A DNA stretch of 64,000 bases from Blastobasis lacticolella (Eukaryota; Arthropoda; Insecta; Lepidoptera; Blastobasidae): assembly GCA_905147135.1 (NCBI GenBank), contig LR990040.1, positions 22,023,857 to 22,087,856 on the forward strand. Reading direction: 5' to 3'. The notes under the pieces were generated by a model that was given only the letters and a program-made list of their open reading frames with translations, was not told the origin of the DNA and searched no databases. The position numbers and the translations under genes were made by a program. Positions 45,201 to 60,200 of the stretch are shown here, in pieces. The first letter of the stretch is position 1. Each line of letters starts with the position of its first letter.

Positions 45201-48200
45201 CAGGGGGACTCGTTCACCTAGGGTAAATATATATGTGGACGTTTAGTGGAGTAGAATTAACCGAAAATGGGGCTTGAGGTGAAACAAATTGCATAGAAAT
45301 GATTGTTGCGGCAAATGGTAGGTAATAACGCTTCTAATGAACATACTTAAAACATACACCTGTACCTTTGGTGCTTTTGGTGTGGGGGCCAGTAAGGTCC
45401 CTTTTTTAGTTTTTTTGTAAATATTTCGAATATGACTATATATATTATAGGGCCATGACTAAATTACAGGCCATTAAATTCTCTACAAATTTTGCATCAC
45501 ACGTTTTTTTCTAATTTCCAACCGTTTACGAGCAAAACTAACGATTGTGGCTCTAGGCAAAATACCTTTTTCTTAGAGAATTGTATAAGAAATATAGTTC
45601 CAAGAAGCGGCCGAAAACAAGTTTCTCGAGGCTACGGTATTAGTATGTTAAAACTATTTCAGCTCCACTAGATAGTGGGTTCAGTTTATTAATTCGTAAA
45701 TACCCTTCTGAAGACGTTAATAAAACTGATATAATTGCTACGTTTTCTGGAAGAGTTGGCTGGCAAGAACAATAGGGTATCTAGTTATCGAATTTCGCCT
45801 GGTCTTCGGCATCCTCGCATCGTAGGCCGTTGGCGTTGGCTTTTACATCGGACTAAGCATTGTCAATTCATCGCTTCTTGGGTCTCGCCTCTTTCCTGAT
45901 ACCGGTAGGTTCAGGCACATATTTCCCGTGATACGTGAAAGGACGGGGCGCGGGGAGTCATATGTTGCACATAGCGCTTGTTGTCCTTGTCCTGCCTGCC
46001 ACCTTGATTTTTATTAAAAAAGGATTCGCGACGCTGTCGTCCGCGCCCCATCTGCTTGATTTTGCCCTTTTAAAAAGGCGCGCCCCCGCCCCGTCTGCGC
46101 CCTGTCTGCGTCCCGTCTGCGCCCTGTCCGCGTCCTACTTCTTTCCTGTGTCGCCGGTCGCCTACGCCGATGCTACCCAGCCTCCGGAGCACTCACCGGT
46201 GTCCAGGTTGAGCACGGTGACCTGCTCCAGTATCTCCAGGTCGGTGAGGTCGTCCCGCGCCGGGGCAGTGGCCCTCGGTGGGGCGGGCGGCGCGGGCTCG
46301 TCGCCGGCGGAGCGCCGCCGCGCGCCCGCCCCGCCCGCGCCCGCGCCGCCGCCGCTGTCGCTGTTGCTGCGTCTGGGGACGGGGGAACGGTTACAGTTGA
46401 CTCACGCTTCCCCCATGGCGCAGCCGGCCTAGGAAGATTCGAATATTGCATTTTTTTATACCACTAAGGTGGCAAACAAGCATACGGCCTGGTAAACAGT
46501 CGCCGCAGCCTATGGACGTTTGCAATACCAGGGGCATCACCCATGCGTTGCCGTAAAAACCTTTATACCCCCCTTGTTTGAAGAACTCCATGTTGTACTC
46601 TCCAGGGAAAACCTCTCCAGGTAGCTCATTTCACAACCTTAGTGGGCGTGGGAAAAAGTTCCTTTGGAACCGCACAGTTCGCGACCAATTTGGCTCCAAG
46701 GTGTGAGGATGAACTCCCTGTCGGTGGCGAGCGGTGCGATGATAGAATGTAGCTGTAGGCATCATGTCAAATAGTTCTTCATAACAAACATCGTTGTACA
46801 AGCGGTAGAACACACAAAGTGAGGCGAAATCCCACCGCTGGCTCAGCGGCTCAATACCACTTGTGAGCATGGTATCATCGACAATTCTCACAGTGCGCTT
46901 TTGGATCGAGTCACAAGGACCAAGCTGATATGCCGATGCTCCCGCCCATAGATGAGAGCAATACTCCAGATGGGATCTGACTTGAGCCTTGTATAGGAGA
47001 AGCCCCCGGCGTAAAGTAGCCGTTGCCCCGGCGTAAAGTACTGCTTAGATCTGTTAAGCACACCCAGCGTTTTAGATGCGAGCTTGACCTTTTACTCCAG
47101 ATGACTGCGAAACTGGACGTCACTGGAGACGTCGACACCAACGCATTTTTACTAATAAAATTTTATCACGTCAATGGAAAACACCATATAACGACGCGGA
47201 TCGATTTGAGTATTCGCAGGAGAATTTAGAAGAAAGTCAGCGCGTGAGAACAATAGAATCAAATTCAACCACCACCGCCGTTTGATTTTGAAAATAATTT
47301 GGCGAACGTTGCTCGGGAAATTTAAGTTTTGAATAAATCTTAAGCGTGATACCGTGTTTGACTCACGCTCCCACAACAGTGGTGCAGTGTGGTGTGGTAG
47401 TTGTGCGAGGGTGACCGGGGTTTGGCGGTGGCAGGATAAGGTAGCCGCCAATGTTGGCAAGCGAAGATGGAGAAGGGTGGAAAAGGGTAATTACCCACCT
47501 GGCCGGGTGTTGTGACCAGGGGACCAGGGTCCAACGGTTGATCGTCGGAAGTTGTATATATGCCGTGGAAGTTGGCACATTTCTCTAGCGCGATGTAGGA
47601 CGGTTGGCGCCATCTGTGTGCGGATGCTTGCCAACCTTGTGTTCGTGTACTCGTAATGTAAGTATCGTTGAGTTACCCCAGTGGGGCGATAGATGTCGCT
47701 ACACGGGGAACGGCGACGACCGTGGTCAAGGAGTTGGCGGATAGATCAGGTAATTATATTGAATAACCTGGTATCTGACCTCCATGACCCTGTTACCAGG
47801 GAAACTTGTAGGCTAATAACGTAACTCTGTTGCCAACAATTTTAGAGCGCCGGTAGCCGGGCGGTCGATTATCCAACTCGTAAGCAAGAAGAACCGGGTT
47901 CGAATACCCGCTGCGGCCATGTACCAACGACTCTTTTCTGAGTTATGTACGAGTAGATTAGTTATATACTAACCGATGCTCTTACGGGCAACTGAATTTG
48001 TAACCATGATCCAAGCTGGTCAGGTTCCCCTGGTAGCAGGGTCACGGAGGTCAGATGGTAGTCGCTCCACTGTAATTACCTGATTGCCAAATCCTGGGTC
48101 ATGGTCAAGACGGACCCCGGGCCCTCGTTCTCGGGCTCATATCCGGGACATTAACGCCAAAATTATATTTTTTTATGTTGCCAACAATTTCTAATTTCAG

Positions 48201-51200
48201 TGATTAAAATTGCTACTTCGTAAAATCATAAAATTACGATCAATTTAATAATTTTAATTTATTGCAATGACGCTTTGTTAGCTACTGAACTTTAGAAACA
48301 GATGACATGGAATCGTAAATACAACAACTTCAATAATTGAAATCAGAGAATTATTGTTTTTAGTCATTTTTTGCTGCTGCTAAAACTTAAAATTGTGTGA
48401 ACATGTGTCAATGTGGTATACCGCACCTGGGTTCTATTTCGATATTTTTTCTAGCCACATCTCCATTAATGAAATCGAAATGTCTATCGCAGCCAATAAA
48501 TACTTTCTCAACTATTTTAGACAGTCGTAAATTCTCGAAAATCAATTACGGCGACGTTTTTATACAGTTTTTTGGCTAGAGAAAACGTCGAATTTGACAT
48601 GTCACAGCGCCCCCATGTTTTGGAGAGGCGATATGATGCCGTAACGTGTTAGCAATAGAGTCCAGATTGGCTCTCACCTGGCGTGCGAGCCGAGGCTGCC
48701 GTGCGCGCGCTCGGGCGCGTCGTGGCGCGCTGCGGGGGAACCTACGGACATACAGTATTGTATTACTACCTATTAAGACTTACAAAATACACAAAAAATA
48801 TAATTTAAAAAACCGACTTCAAAACTCAAAAAAGTTTAATTTTTCAATCATTTTTTATGGCGGTGCGAGGCCCCAGCACAGAATTTTAGTCGGGAGGAGT
48901 AAAACTTTGGGCAAGGGCGAGGGTTGGTGTGTGGCACCGACTCCAAAAATAATGAATTGTTCTATGAAACCGCGCACGACCAGCGCCGATCGGTAAATAT
49001 GTGCACTATTTAATGGAGATAAGAGTGAATTTGCTATGTTAAATTCATTTTCTGTTAGTTATAACTGTATGGTCTTTGAGATTAACGCTTTGATGTAAAA
49101 CTTGAATGTGGGTTTTCGTGACTTCACATGGCGCTAGTGAGGCATAGGGTCTGTTGATAAAATTCTGTTGTGCTCTTGCATAGATACAATTGACGACTCT
49201 ATTCCAGCCAATGATATGACTTTACTTTGACATCAGACCAGACGGTAGCGCCACCTTGTGGATTTCGGAATCGCGAGAACCCTCATTAAACTTTAAGGCA
49301 GCTTGCACCAAATTATGAAACGCATTCAAGTTGATATTTGGATTTGAATATGTATAGGGACTCACTACGCACAGGCATTCATTGATTCCTAAAATACAGG
49401 TATATCCTAGTTAAGGAATCAGGATATCCTGTTTTTATGTTATAACCTTACACCGTTATTCCAACGAATGTATATGTCTCAGTTTATGTATATGTCAAGT
49501 TTTTTGTTGATATAAAAAATATGCTTTATTTTTTATATCAACAAAAAACTTTATACAAAAATCCCGTCCACCATCATCCTTAAACGTGTCTAAGAATTTG
49601 GTGCAAGCCGGGCTTTGGGTGGTATAGAGTTTCCATTACCCTTGGCAGTGTGGTGTATGTCCATAGCCGAGCCCTGCCGGCCGTCCGCCGTGGCGTTGAG
49701 GCTGGCCGCCGCCGACACGAACGACGCGTCCAGCGCTGGGCAACAGTCCAAATACGAGCACATTGAAAATAAAACTGATACAGTAGTCATTCATTAATTC
49801 AGTCACATTGTAAACAAAATCAAGTTCATATGACAAATATTTTTATAGCAAGCTTTTATCGCGCGGTGTAGTACTATCGAGAACATTCCAGTACGCAAAC
49901 GAATGATTTCGTTTTCGACAACGGCGTCAAGAAAGTGGAGCGAATATAACAATAGTAGTTTATGCAACTGTCATATAAAAGGGGGTATTAAAACATGAGT
50001 GTCTGTTTATCATACGAGGCGTAGCCGAGTATGATAATAGTTTGACACGAGTGTTTTAATACTTAATTATATGCAGTTGCATACACTACTTTATCTACAC
50101 TCTAATATTTTTATGTTAAAATATCGTACCTATAATTTTCTCAACTTAGCTGGAAGTAAGCTGCGAGTCAGTTCTGTTGTATCTTCGCGTCAAGGATATC
50201 AAGCGGCGGGAAATACACTGAACTATATTCACATTTATCTATTTATTTGCTTAAAATAAGGAAAAACATTCACAAACACAAATTACAACAATTACTAAAA
50301 ATATTCTGTTTAGCGGGAAAATAATTACACAGAATATAAACAGGAAAATTCAAATTTTGAATTTGATTATGTTAAAGACATCTAAGTATTCAGCCTACAT
50401 TTCGTCGTGTCCCGGCGCTCGACAAAAAATAAAAAAATAAAAGTGTTGCATAATGATTAAAAAGTTATTTTACGATACAGCTGTAATGAAAATGGTATGG
50501 GAAATGCTGTATCGAAAAGTAATTTTTTTAAATTTTTATAGTCTGGCGTGAAAAAAGTGTACCCTTAAACGACTGTTTTTGAATATGTAATTGGAACATT
50601 ATGCTATGAGTGTAGATAAAGTATATTACGGTGTTAAATTTTTTTTGAAAGACTGAATTCGGCTCGCGTGTATAGAAAAATAAAGAATCACACGTGGCCT
50701 AATTACGTAACTCAGTTGCAACAATTATCTGATTTCAATGATTGATATAGTTACTTTTGCGATTCCGTAACATGGATTGCATGGGTTCAGTTGCTAACAA
50801 AGTTCCATTGCAATAAACTGAAACTATTAAATTGATCATACGAAATCACAAAAATAACCATTTTAATCATCGAAATCAAAGGATTGTTGGCATCAGAGTT
50901 AAGTAATTAGCCTACTGATCATTATAATCTAAACGCCTTCAAGGCTAGAGTGAAAAGGCTGTTTCTAAATAGGCATGCTCACTTACCACCCAGCGAGATG
51001 GCCGGTCATATGCCTAGCTAGTCTTTATATAGAAAAAAAAACTCACTGTATCTGGAAGTGGATAGCTCGAGCGAGTCCTGGAACTCCCTTGTGAGCGACT
51101 CGATGGTGCTGGCCGGACTCGGTAGCGACAGACCCGCGCCTCCCTGTATCGGCAAATCGTCCTGCAAACATTAATAATAATAATTTTGACCACTTTCCAT

Positions 51201-54200
51201 CAGGTGGCCCGGTTGCGTAGTACATAAAAAAATTCAACTTGGCGCCAATATCCCGGTTGAGCTCTAGCAAGCGAGGGCTGAAGGTCCGCCTTGATCATGA
51301 TCAAGGATTTGGCAGATCATATTATTACTGTGGAGCCACTGCCATCTTTCCTACGTGATCCTGTTAACAGGATCGTCCAGGGAATAATATGGATTATACG
51401 AAATTATTGACTTATTTATATTGGTTTAATTGTTACACAAATACGAAATAAATATGTTTGGCTGTTTGTTTGAATCGTGTAATGCGTTTGATTATAACTG
51501 TGTACATCAGCAACGAAAGAAAAATGTATGGGAGTTGACATAAGCAATAGAAAAGTGACATAAGCGATCGCTTAATGACATATAGGGTACAATAGTACTA
51601 TTACAATAGCAATAGTACTGTGAACTCACTGGCCAAACGTAGCCGACAAGTTCCGATCGCAATAAAACCTGAAGTGATTTGCTTCTTGGGTAGACCCGCA
51701 GTACCTCACGCTCCATTAGTGCCACCTAATGGAATAAGAGATTAGCTGACAGCCAATCAAAAAAATTGTAAAGGATGATATTGATTAGATACAATTTTAA
51801 AACCTCAAAACGAGTCAGGCTGTTAATTTTTGTGGGGAGACTAACGTTTCTTCGTAACTTCTTTCTTTTTTTCTCTGTCTGTGTGTGCCGTAATTGATCT
51901 TTAATGCATGTCTTCTTTGAATGCGTGTACGTGTGTGTGTGTATCGGAAGCCGCAGCGTGGATAGCCCTCCCACAAGGTGGGCCGACGACCTGGTAAAGG
52001 TCGCAGGTGCCAGCTGGATGCGGAAGGCACGGGACCGGCCGCCGTGGAGATATCTGGGGGAGGCCTATACCCGTAGTGGGCGTTTCGGCTGATATGATGA
52101 TGATGATGATTCAAATGAGCTCCGTAGTATAATGCTGGCTGGCGATTGAGATCGCTACAAGCCCAAATTTCTCTCTATACGCGTGTGCGTACACACATGT
52201 TTATGTATCCGTCCCTTTTCTGTCTTTATTAGTTTGTGTGTGCCGTATCTGATCTTTTATTTATGTCGTCTTTTATGCGTGTGTATATGGGAAGTGTATC
52301 TCTCTGTAAATGTATCTACTATCTAGCAACAATCTGTGTATATGATCTTTAATGTATGTCGTGTTTGAATGCGTATGTATGGGGAGTATATCTGTGTCGT
52401 AAATGTATCTACTATCTATCTATGTATTTGATATTTTACGCATTTCGTTTTAGTGGGTGTGGGTGAATACGTGTATGGGGAGTGTATCTGTCTCTGTAAT
52501 ATCTGTCTGTATCTGTATCCAGCGCCTCACCTCGACATTAAGTGAGTCCAAGTGCGGTTTGTCTCGCCTGACGACGCTGGCTGCGGGCGGGAACTCGTCG
52601 GTGTCGGCGGTGCACACCGATATGTTGTCGCCGTCCACAGACGACTGGGGGCCCGTTTTGCCTGGAAAGCGGTTTTGGGTATGAGAGTAGGGGCTTATGG
52701 TTATAAGAATAGTCATGTGAGGTGTCTATGTCGAGGGGACTATTGCGCTATTGCTATGCGCTTATTACATTTGGCTAAATTCAGATGCTAAAGGCGTGAG
52801 AGCAAGAGGTATATTAGAGGTGTCCTTAGAGGCGGGCAACGCATTGGTGGCATACCTGGTGTTGCTGATATCCATAGACGGCGGTGACCACTTTCCAACA
52901 GGTGGCCAGCATGCCTGTTTGTCTACCGTATTACATAAAATAAAAAAAGTGTATTGCGCGTAGAATAAGCTTCATTTTTGTAACATCATGTTACATGTAC
53001 ATTATGTTACGCGTCGCTCCGCTTTTCAAAAGGCGTGATACAAAAATGTACCTTATTTTATGAGCTATACACCCCACTTTGATTTGCGCTCACGCCTGTT
53101 GCTCCTGAATTAAGATGACTGAATTTAGCCAAATGTAGCAAGCGCATAACAAAAGGAATTGCGTGTAATGTAATGAAGAAAGAAACTCCTTACTCCGTAA
53201 GGAGGACAGACCCTATAGTTCAATTTCTATGGCGATGGCAAGTCATGAGCGTGCCGATTGACTATTAGACTGTCAAAGCGCCGTAGGGTATTCTACGTCA
53301 ACGAGTACATGAAAAATTCTACTTTGTATCGATAGTTGACGTTTAGTAGTATAATTGTAACTTGCTTACATTGTAATTGCATACCCGCTATGGGTAAACT
53401 GTTGTTCTTCCTATTTGCAAAACCATCTACAGTAATGTAACTACACAGTTAACGCAATAAAGTTTATTCTATTCTATTCTATTCTTAGGAGACCCACAAA
53501 ACGTTGGTCTGCCCTTTCACAACATAACGTCACACATCACATCACGTCAAGGTAGCTCTATTTAGAGCCTTTTGTACATCCTTTTACACGTGTAGCCTGT
53601 GGGCTAATTATACTCGAAAAGCGTATGGATCTCTTCGCGTCCAGTTCAATAATGCGTTCAGGGTGCTGTTGAGGCTGGGTCGCTACTGCAGTGCTTCAGG
53701 CATGTTTGCGGAGGCGCGCGTGGAATGTTTCTACGCCACAATGCGCAAAAGAGCAGCATCCCTGGTCAGCAGAGTGCGGGCCAGCCCCAACAGCATCCTG
53801 GCAATGATCGCAGACAGGTTCGACTGCCCATACTTGTCTCACTGCTGCCAGCGACATGTGAGAAATTATTGAAATGTAAAGTTTAATTAATTATATTTGT
53901 TAATTTGTATTATTTATAGCTGCACTAACAAATAGAGTAAGAAATTACTAACACAATGAGTCTGGTCACTTGAATAAATGAATTATTATTATTATTATTT
54001 ATTATAACATGAAAAACTTTTTTTAAATGACTCAAACTTCGACCTTTCGTAGCAATAGTACATACATATCCTCTTGTGTGGGTTCTATAAGAACAAAAAC
54101 TGGTCTCCCTCGTTTCTTCTTGGCAGTTTCAGTTTTCAGTCACATTAGTCACCATAAGCTGTAGCTTATGTTGAGCTGGGGTCTTTTTTGGCATTGCATT

Positions 54201-57200
54201 GGTCCATGATTTATTGTATTTGTGTGTTTGTGCATACTTTGTTTTAGGTTAGCATTGTACTGTTGTAAAATTACCTGAATATATGTAAACACTTATGGAT
54301 TTTTGTGTCAAAATAAATCATGTCTATGTCTATGTCACTGTGCATTTCCTTCCAACTTTTATACCCCGTCCTCTTTGACTTTTAAAAGAAACTATTACGC
54401 ATATAATAAATTAAATTACTTATCATTTATCTTGGACAGATTCACACAGCGCCATCTAGCCCCAAACTAAGCAAAGCTTGTGCTATGGGTGCCAGAAAAC
54501 AGAAAAATTGCTTATATATTTTTTAATACCTACTTGTTATATATAGAACACCCAGACCCGTAACAGAAATTAAAATTCATCATTTCAATTTCTGCCCGGC
54601 CGGGAATCGAACCCGGGACCTCTTGCGTGGCAGACCAGCATGTTGACCAACTGAACCACTAAGTTCATCATATGTTTTGTGTACCTCAGGTGTGTCGGTG
54701 CGATGTCATATCTACCCCGCCATATTGTATGTTTTGTGTGCTCCAAGTGTGTCGACACAACCATGTATCCAACCCGCCATATTATATGTTTTGTGTACCA
54801 CAAGTGTGTCGACGCAACCATGTATCCACCCCGCCATATCATATGTTTTGTGCACCCCAAGTGTGTCGACGCAACCATGTATCCACTCCGCCATATTGTA
54901 TGTTTTGTGTACCCCAGGTGTGTCGGTGCGATGTCGTATCTACCCCGCCATATCATATGTTTTGTGTACCCCAGGTGTGTCGGTGCGATGTCGTATCTAC
55001 CCCGCCATATCATATGTTTTGTGTACCCCAAGTGTGTCGACGCAACCATGTATCCACCCCGCCATATCATATGTTTTGTGCACCCCAAGTGTGTCGACGC
55101 AACCATGTATCCACTCCGCCATATTGTATGTTTTGTGTACCCCAGGTGTGTCGGTGCGATGTTGCATCTACCCCGCCATATCATATGTTTTGTGTACCCC
55201 AAGTGTGTCGACGCAACCATGTATCCACCCCGCCATATCATATGTTTTGTGCACCCCAAGTGTGTCGACGCAACCATGTATCCACTCCGCCATATTGTAT
55301 GTTTTGTGTACCCCAGGTGTGTCGGTGCGATGTCGTATCTACCCCGCCATATCATATGTTTTGTGTACCCCAAGTGTGTCGACGCAACCATGTATCCACC
55401 CCGCCATATCATATGTTTTGTGCACCCCAAGTGTGTCGACGCAACCATGTATCCACTCCGCCATATTGTATGTTTTGTGTACCCCAAGTGTGTCGACGCA
55501 ACCATGTATCCACTCCGCCATATTGTATGTTTTGTGTACCCCAAGTGTGTCGACGCAACCATGTATCCACCCCGCCATATTATATGTTTTGTGTACCCCA
55601 GGTGTGTCGGTGCGATGTCGTATCTACCCCGCCATATTATATGTTTTGTGTACCCCAAGTGTGTCGACGCAACCATGTATCCACCCCGCCATATTATATG
55701 TTTTGTGTACCCCAAGTGTGTCGACGCAACCATGTATCCACCCCGCCATATTATATGTTTTGTGTACCCCAAGTGTGTCGACGCAACCATGTATCCACCC
55801 CGCCATATTATATGTTTTGTGTACCCCAGGCGTGTCGGTGCGATGTTGCATCTACCCCGCCATATTATATATTTTGTGTACCGCAGGCATATCAGTGCGA
55901 CCATGTATCCACCCCCCCACACTCACTGCGTTTCTTCTTCCTCGGCGGCGCGACGGGCCCGGGTGCCCGGTCCTGGCGGTCCTGCCTCGCCCCGGACACG
56001 GCCACGATGGCCGCTCCCAGCCGGGAGGCGCGAAGGCTGTTGGCCTTCGTGCTTGCTATCACGTCGGGTTCCGCCATTACTAGTACTGGGGGCGAGGCAG
56101 ATGGCAGTTTAAGTGGTGTGATTATTATACTAGTTTTTGCCCGCGACTTCGTCTACGTAGAAATAGTTTTTATGGCAGTTTATCTTTTTCCCGAGCGACC
56201 ATTTAATGACCTCTCAAATGTATGAAACCTAGTATTATGGAGAGTTCAAGTTGTTGTTTCTGGTTCTACCCAACCGAATTAGATGAAACATGGCCTAGAT
56301 TTTACCGCGAAAACCCAATTAAAACGCCAGAAATTTATGAGCGTATATGAAGAAAATTGCGGTGGTCCGATAGTTAAGCCCGTAAGACTTTATATATTCC
56401 GACCATATTGTTTGCAAAGGTATGACCCATGTATACATATATATCGTAAACGGGTCACACAATCCAGTAATAATATAGGTACTAATTGTAGATGCTATGG
56501 GCGACAGTTACTTCATCAAGTGGGCGGTCATTGATTAATATAACTTTAAATAAAATACAATATAGCTAATGTTAATAATTGGCCGTGTGGTGTCTGGTAC
56601 AGTAGAATAGCATCAACTCTGTACACTTGTGGGTGTCGTACAAGGCGACTAATGTTTTGGAGGCATAGATCTAGTCTCCGTAGACTGAAAAATGAGCAGC
56701 AGCGTCTTCTATAATTATATTTATTACACTGCAATCTCCGACCCGCCTGCCAAGCGTGGAATTTACTTCTCCTCCCCTTTCCTGGAAGAGGCTCTAAGTG
56801 CTGCAGTGGACTGTTACGGGCTGTGATGATGATGAATGTAAATAAAAAATTAAATTAGGCAGGATCCACATCTCACGAACTGTAACAATCAATAGTAATA
56901 GCGAGTACGGTTACCGTTCTGTGGTCTGTCGGCGGGCAACGGGTCGTCGGAGCCGCTGGACGGCTCGCGCGGCATCGCAGCTTCGCGGATGTTCGCTGCG
57001 GGAAAAACGGTTCATTACAATACTAACAGTGGTAACAAACCCGATAATATGTGTAGTGAAAGTGTAGTGAATAACCACCAAAGTCTTAAAACCTATATAG
57101 ACGTTTTGTTATTTGGGTCAGTCTGATAACCAACGCTTGGCTGTGATTCATCATATCAGCCAGAAGACGCCCTCTGCTGGGCATAGGCCTCCCCCAGAGA

Positions 57201-60200
57201 TCTCCACAAAGGCCGGTCCTGTGCTATCCGCATCCAGCGATCTTTACTAAGTCGTCGGTTCACTTTGTGGGAGGCGGTGACCACTTTCCATCTGGTAGCC
57301 CGCTTACCTGTTTTTCTGGCGTAAAAAAATAGTAATGGAAAATCTCAAAACCTAGTAGACTGTTTTTAAAAATTCTTTCACTAATAGAATGTTACATTAT
57401 CACTGAATAACATGGGCTACTTTTAATCCCGAGAAAATATTAGAATCCCGCGGGAAAGTTGATTGCTTACAGAGATCCTAACTACGTGCGGATGAAAGCA
57501 GCTGAGAACGGCTAGTTGTTCCTAATTGTATGTAAATAAGTAAGCTTACTATTGATATCCATAAGATGCACTTACTTATTTAGTCATAGAGGGTAATAAA
57601 AAGTAGAATGTCCAATCTCGGAAGCAACACCATTACAAACTCGAGTGACATACTTTGAATCCCTTACTGCGCACAGAATTCTAAATTAGCTTCTATTCTA
57701 ATTTCGCTCCGCTCTCAAAGGAACACTCTCGCCTTTAAAATAGTTGTTTGCTCCCAAGGTAAACAATTTACTAATTTAAACACCTGGAGAGCGAGTAACG
57801 AGAGCCAACGGTTTATGACGTGAGGAATTTTTTTTATTCATCGCAATAACAAACGCAGACAGCCCACCTAACGATAAGCGGTAACTGTCGCCCATAACAT
57901 CTACGATTCATGCAATTAGGTTGTAAGTAACAAAAATGCCGCAGGAGCGTTGTCACTGTGAGAACTGAGATGAAATGCCTCAGGACTGTAATTGCGCCGG
58001 CTATCTTACCTTAACAAAAGCTTAAGCCAAGCCAACAAGCAACAATGCACGCATTGTTGCTTGGCGGCAGAAATAGATAAGGCGGTGATCCTCATCCAGG
58101 CGGATTCCTCAGGCTTGACAGAATCCTAACACCAGATGAAACACCCGATTTCCGAAAATCGGGCAAAGTGGAGAAAAATATCAGAAAAGCCGACTGGCAG
58201 AGGCCGGAATTGACAGCTCGATTGATGATAATTTAAACATCTGTCGTTTCTTTATAAGCAGGCTCTCTTCAATCGCATTGTCACTTACCACCATATAAGA
58301 TGACGTTTAAATGCCTGTTCAGCACAAAAGTGAAAAATAAATAGAACAAAGAACAAAAGCGTGTTCCCTGATCATTATAATCTGGACGCCTTCAAGGTTA
58401 GAGTACCATAGCATTGGCATAGAAGGTTCCTAGACAGGCATGCTCCATCTTCGGCCGCATCGTCACTTACCACCAGGTGAGATGGCGGTCAAACGCTTGG
58501 CTAGTCTAATATTAAAGGAAAAAATAACAAAGTGTCCCACTCACGGTGCGATTCGGCAGCGCCGCTCAGTATCCGGCCGATGCGACCGAGTGACGTCATA
58601 CTCTGCAGACTCATCGTGTCGTGGGATCGGATCCTGAGAGAGATAGGTATAAGGTTATTAACATAGGCGGTAACGAACAGTAGCTAAACGTAAACGTAGT
58701 TGATTGTAACTTCTCGCACCCCTAACACGCGAATTCTTGAAGTTATGGGTGCAATCAAATCAATCAATCAATCAAGTTATGGGTGCAATATCTCCACTCT
58801 AGGTATAGTACCTATCTAGTACCGTAGTCCTTGAGTGGAGACTGTATCGGCAAGCGTCGTAGTTATAGTAAACTCAAGCATAGTAGTGTAGTAAACACTC
58901 CAGCTGAGGTGGAATGGCGGCTGTAGGTGGATGCTGGATGCAGCGAGCCAAGGACGGGTTGCTCTGGCGCTATGGTCTGTCGAGAACTAGCTAGTCCATT
59001 ATATACAGGCCGATGATGACGATGACAAGAATCATCATCATCTTAGCCCCAGGACATCCACTGCTGAACATAGGCCTCCCCCCACTTCCACACTTCTCGG
59101 CTCTACGCCTCTTGCGTCCACCCCGCCTCCCTACAACCTTTACAAGGTCGTCCGTCCGTCACGTGGAAGGCCGTCTTATGCTCCGATACGTGAGTGCCAC
59201 TCAAGAGCCTATCTGCGTCGGCCATCGGTTCTGCGAGCTATGTGTATTGCGAAGAGGAATCATAACCAGACCGAAAGAAAAAGTCGGATAAACCCCAATT
59301 TTACATTTATTCACATATTTTCTAAATTATGGAACCGATTTTAACGAAACAAAGCTAAGTACCATCACGATTCAACTTTAATACGGCAGACAAACAGGCA
59401 AGCTACTTGATGAAAAGTGATCATCGCCGCCTACAGATATCAGCAACACCAGGGGCGCTACCAATGCGTTGCCCACCTCTAAGGAGACCACATCTAAATT
59501 GGTCCATCCGTGAGCTACGTTGCCACAGGCAGACACACACCTCCACAGATACTACTATACGTCAAACTGATAACACGTCTAATCAATTGTCGTTGTGCCC
59601 TACTCCCGTCTTTCGTGGGGAGTTATAAAAACGAAGAGTCGAACCGAATGCTCACTTGAAAGGCTGCTCAAGCACGAGGTCCTGGCGGTCGGCGGCCTCG
59701 GGCTCGTCCTCCTCCTCGGCCGCCATGCAGCGCCGCAGCTCCTCGAACCGCCGCCGCCCCGACACCACCTGCGGTTCACAACAATCATCATCATCATCGT
59801 CTTAGCGCTTATCCCAGCCTTTACCAGGGTTCGCTTTCCTATTCATTCTTCTCCACTTCGCCCGGTCCTCGGCATCCTCGCGTCATAAGCCGTTGGCTCT
59901 CGCATTCGACTCAGCGATGTCAATCCATCGCCCACGGGGCCTCTTTCCTGATACCGGCAGGTTCAGGCACCTATTTCCCGCGTATCCCTTCACGACAATT
60001 TTGGAGATAATGTTTTAAATTACCGCGGTTATTATCAAATATTTTAAGGGTATGTTCCGGGTTTCCTACCGTGTATCTTTAATAATAAAATGTTTATTCA
60101 AATAAAAATTAAACAAACATTACAAGTCTACAATCTTTGTTGACGAGTAGCTCGATATTTCGACACAGTTGCATGCATCATGATCACGGTACGCGGTAGG

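Noticed and set aside
45935..46432. 165-codon plus-strand ORF rich in Ala/Pro
   Set aside because: It is the antisense of GC-rich WDR44 exon 11 and flanking low-complexity sequence.
54585..56225. Long ORFs of 445-517 codons on both strands
   Set aside because: They are products of the stop-free 57 bp tandem array. The peptides are 19-residue repeats in several frames at once, and real WDR44 exon 6 sits at one end.
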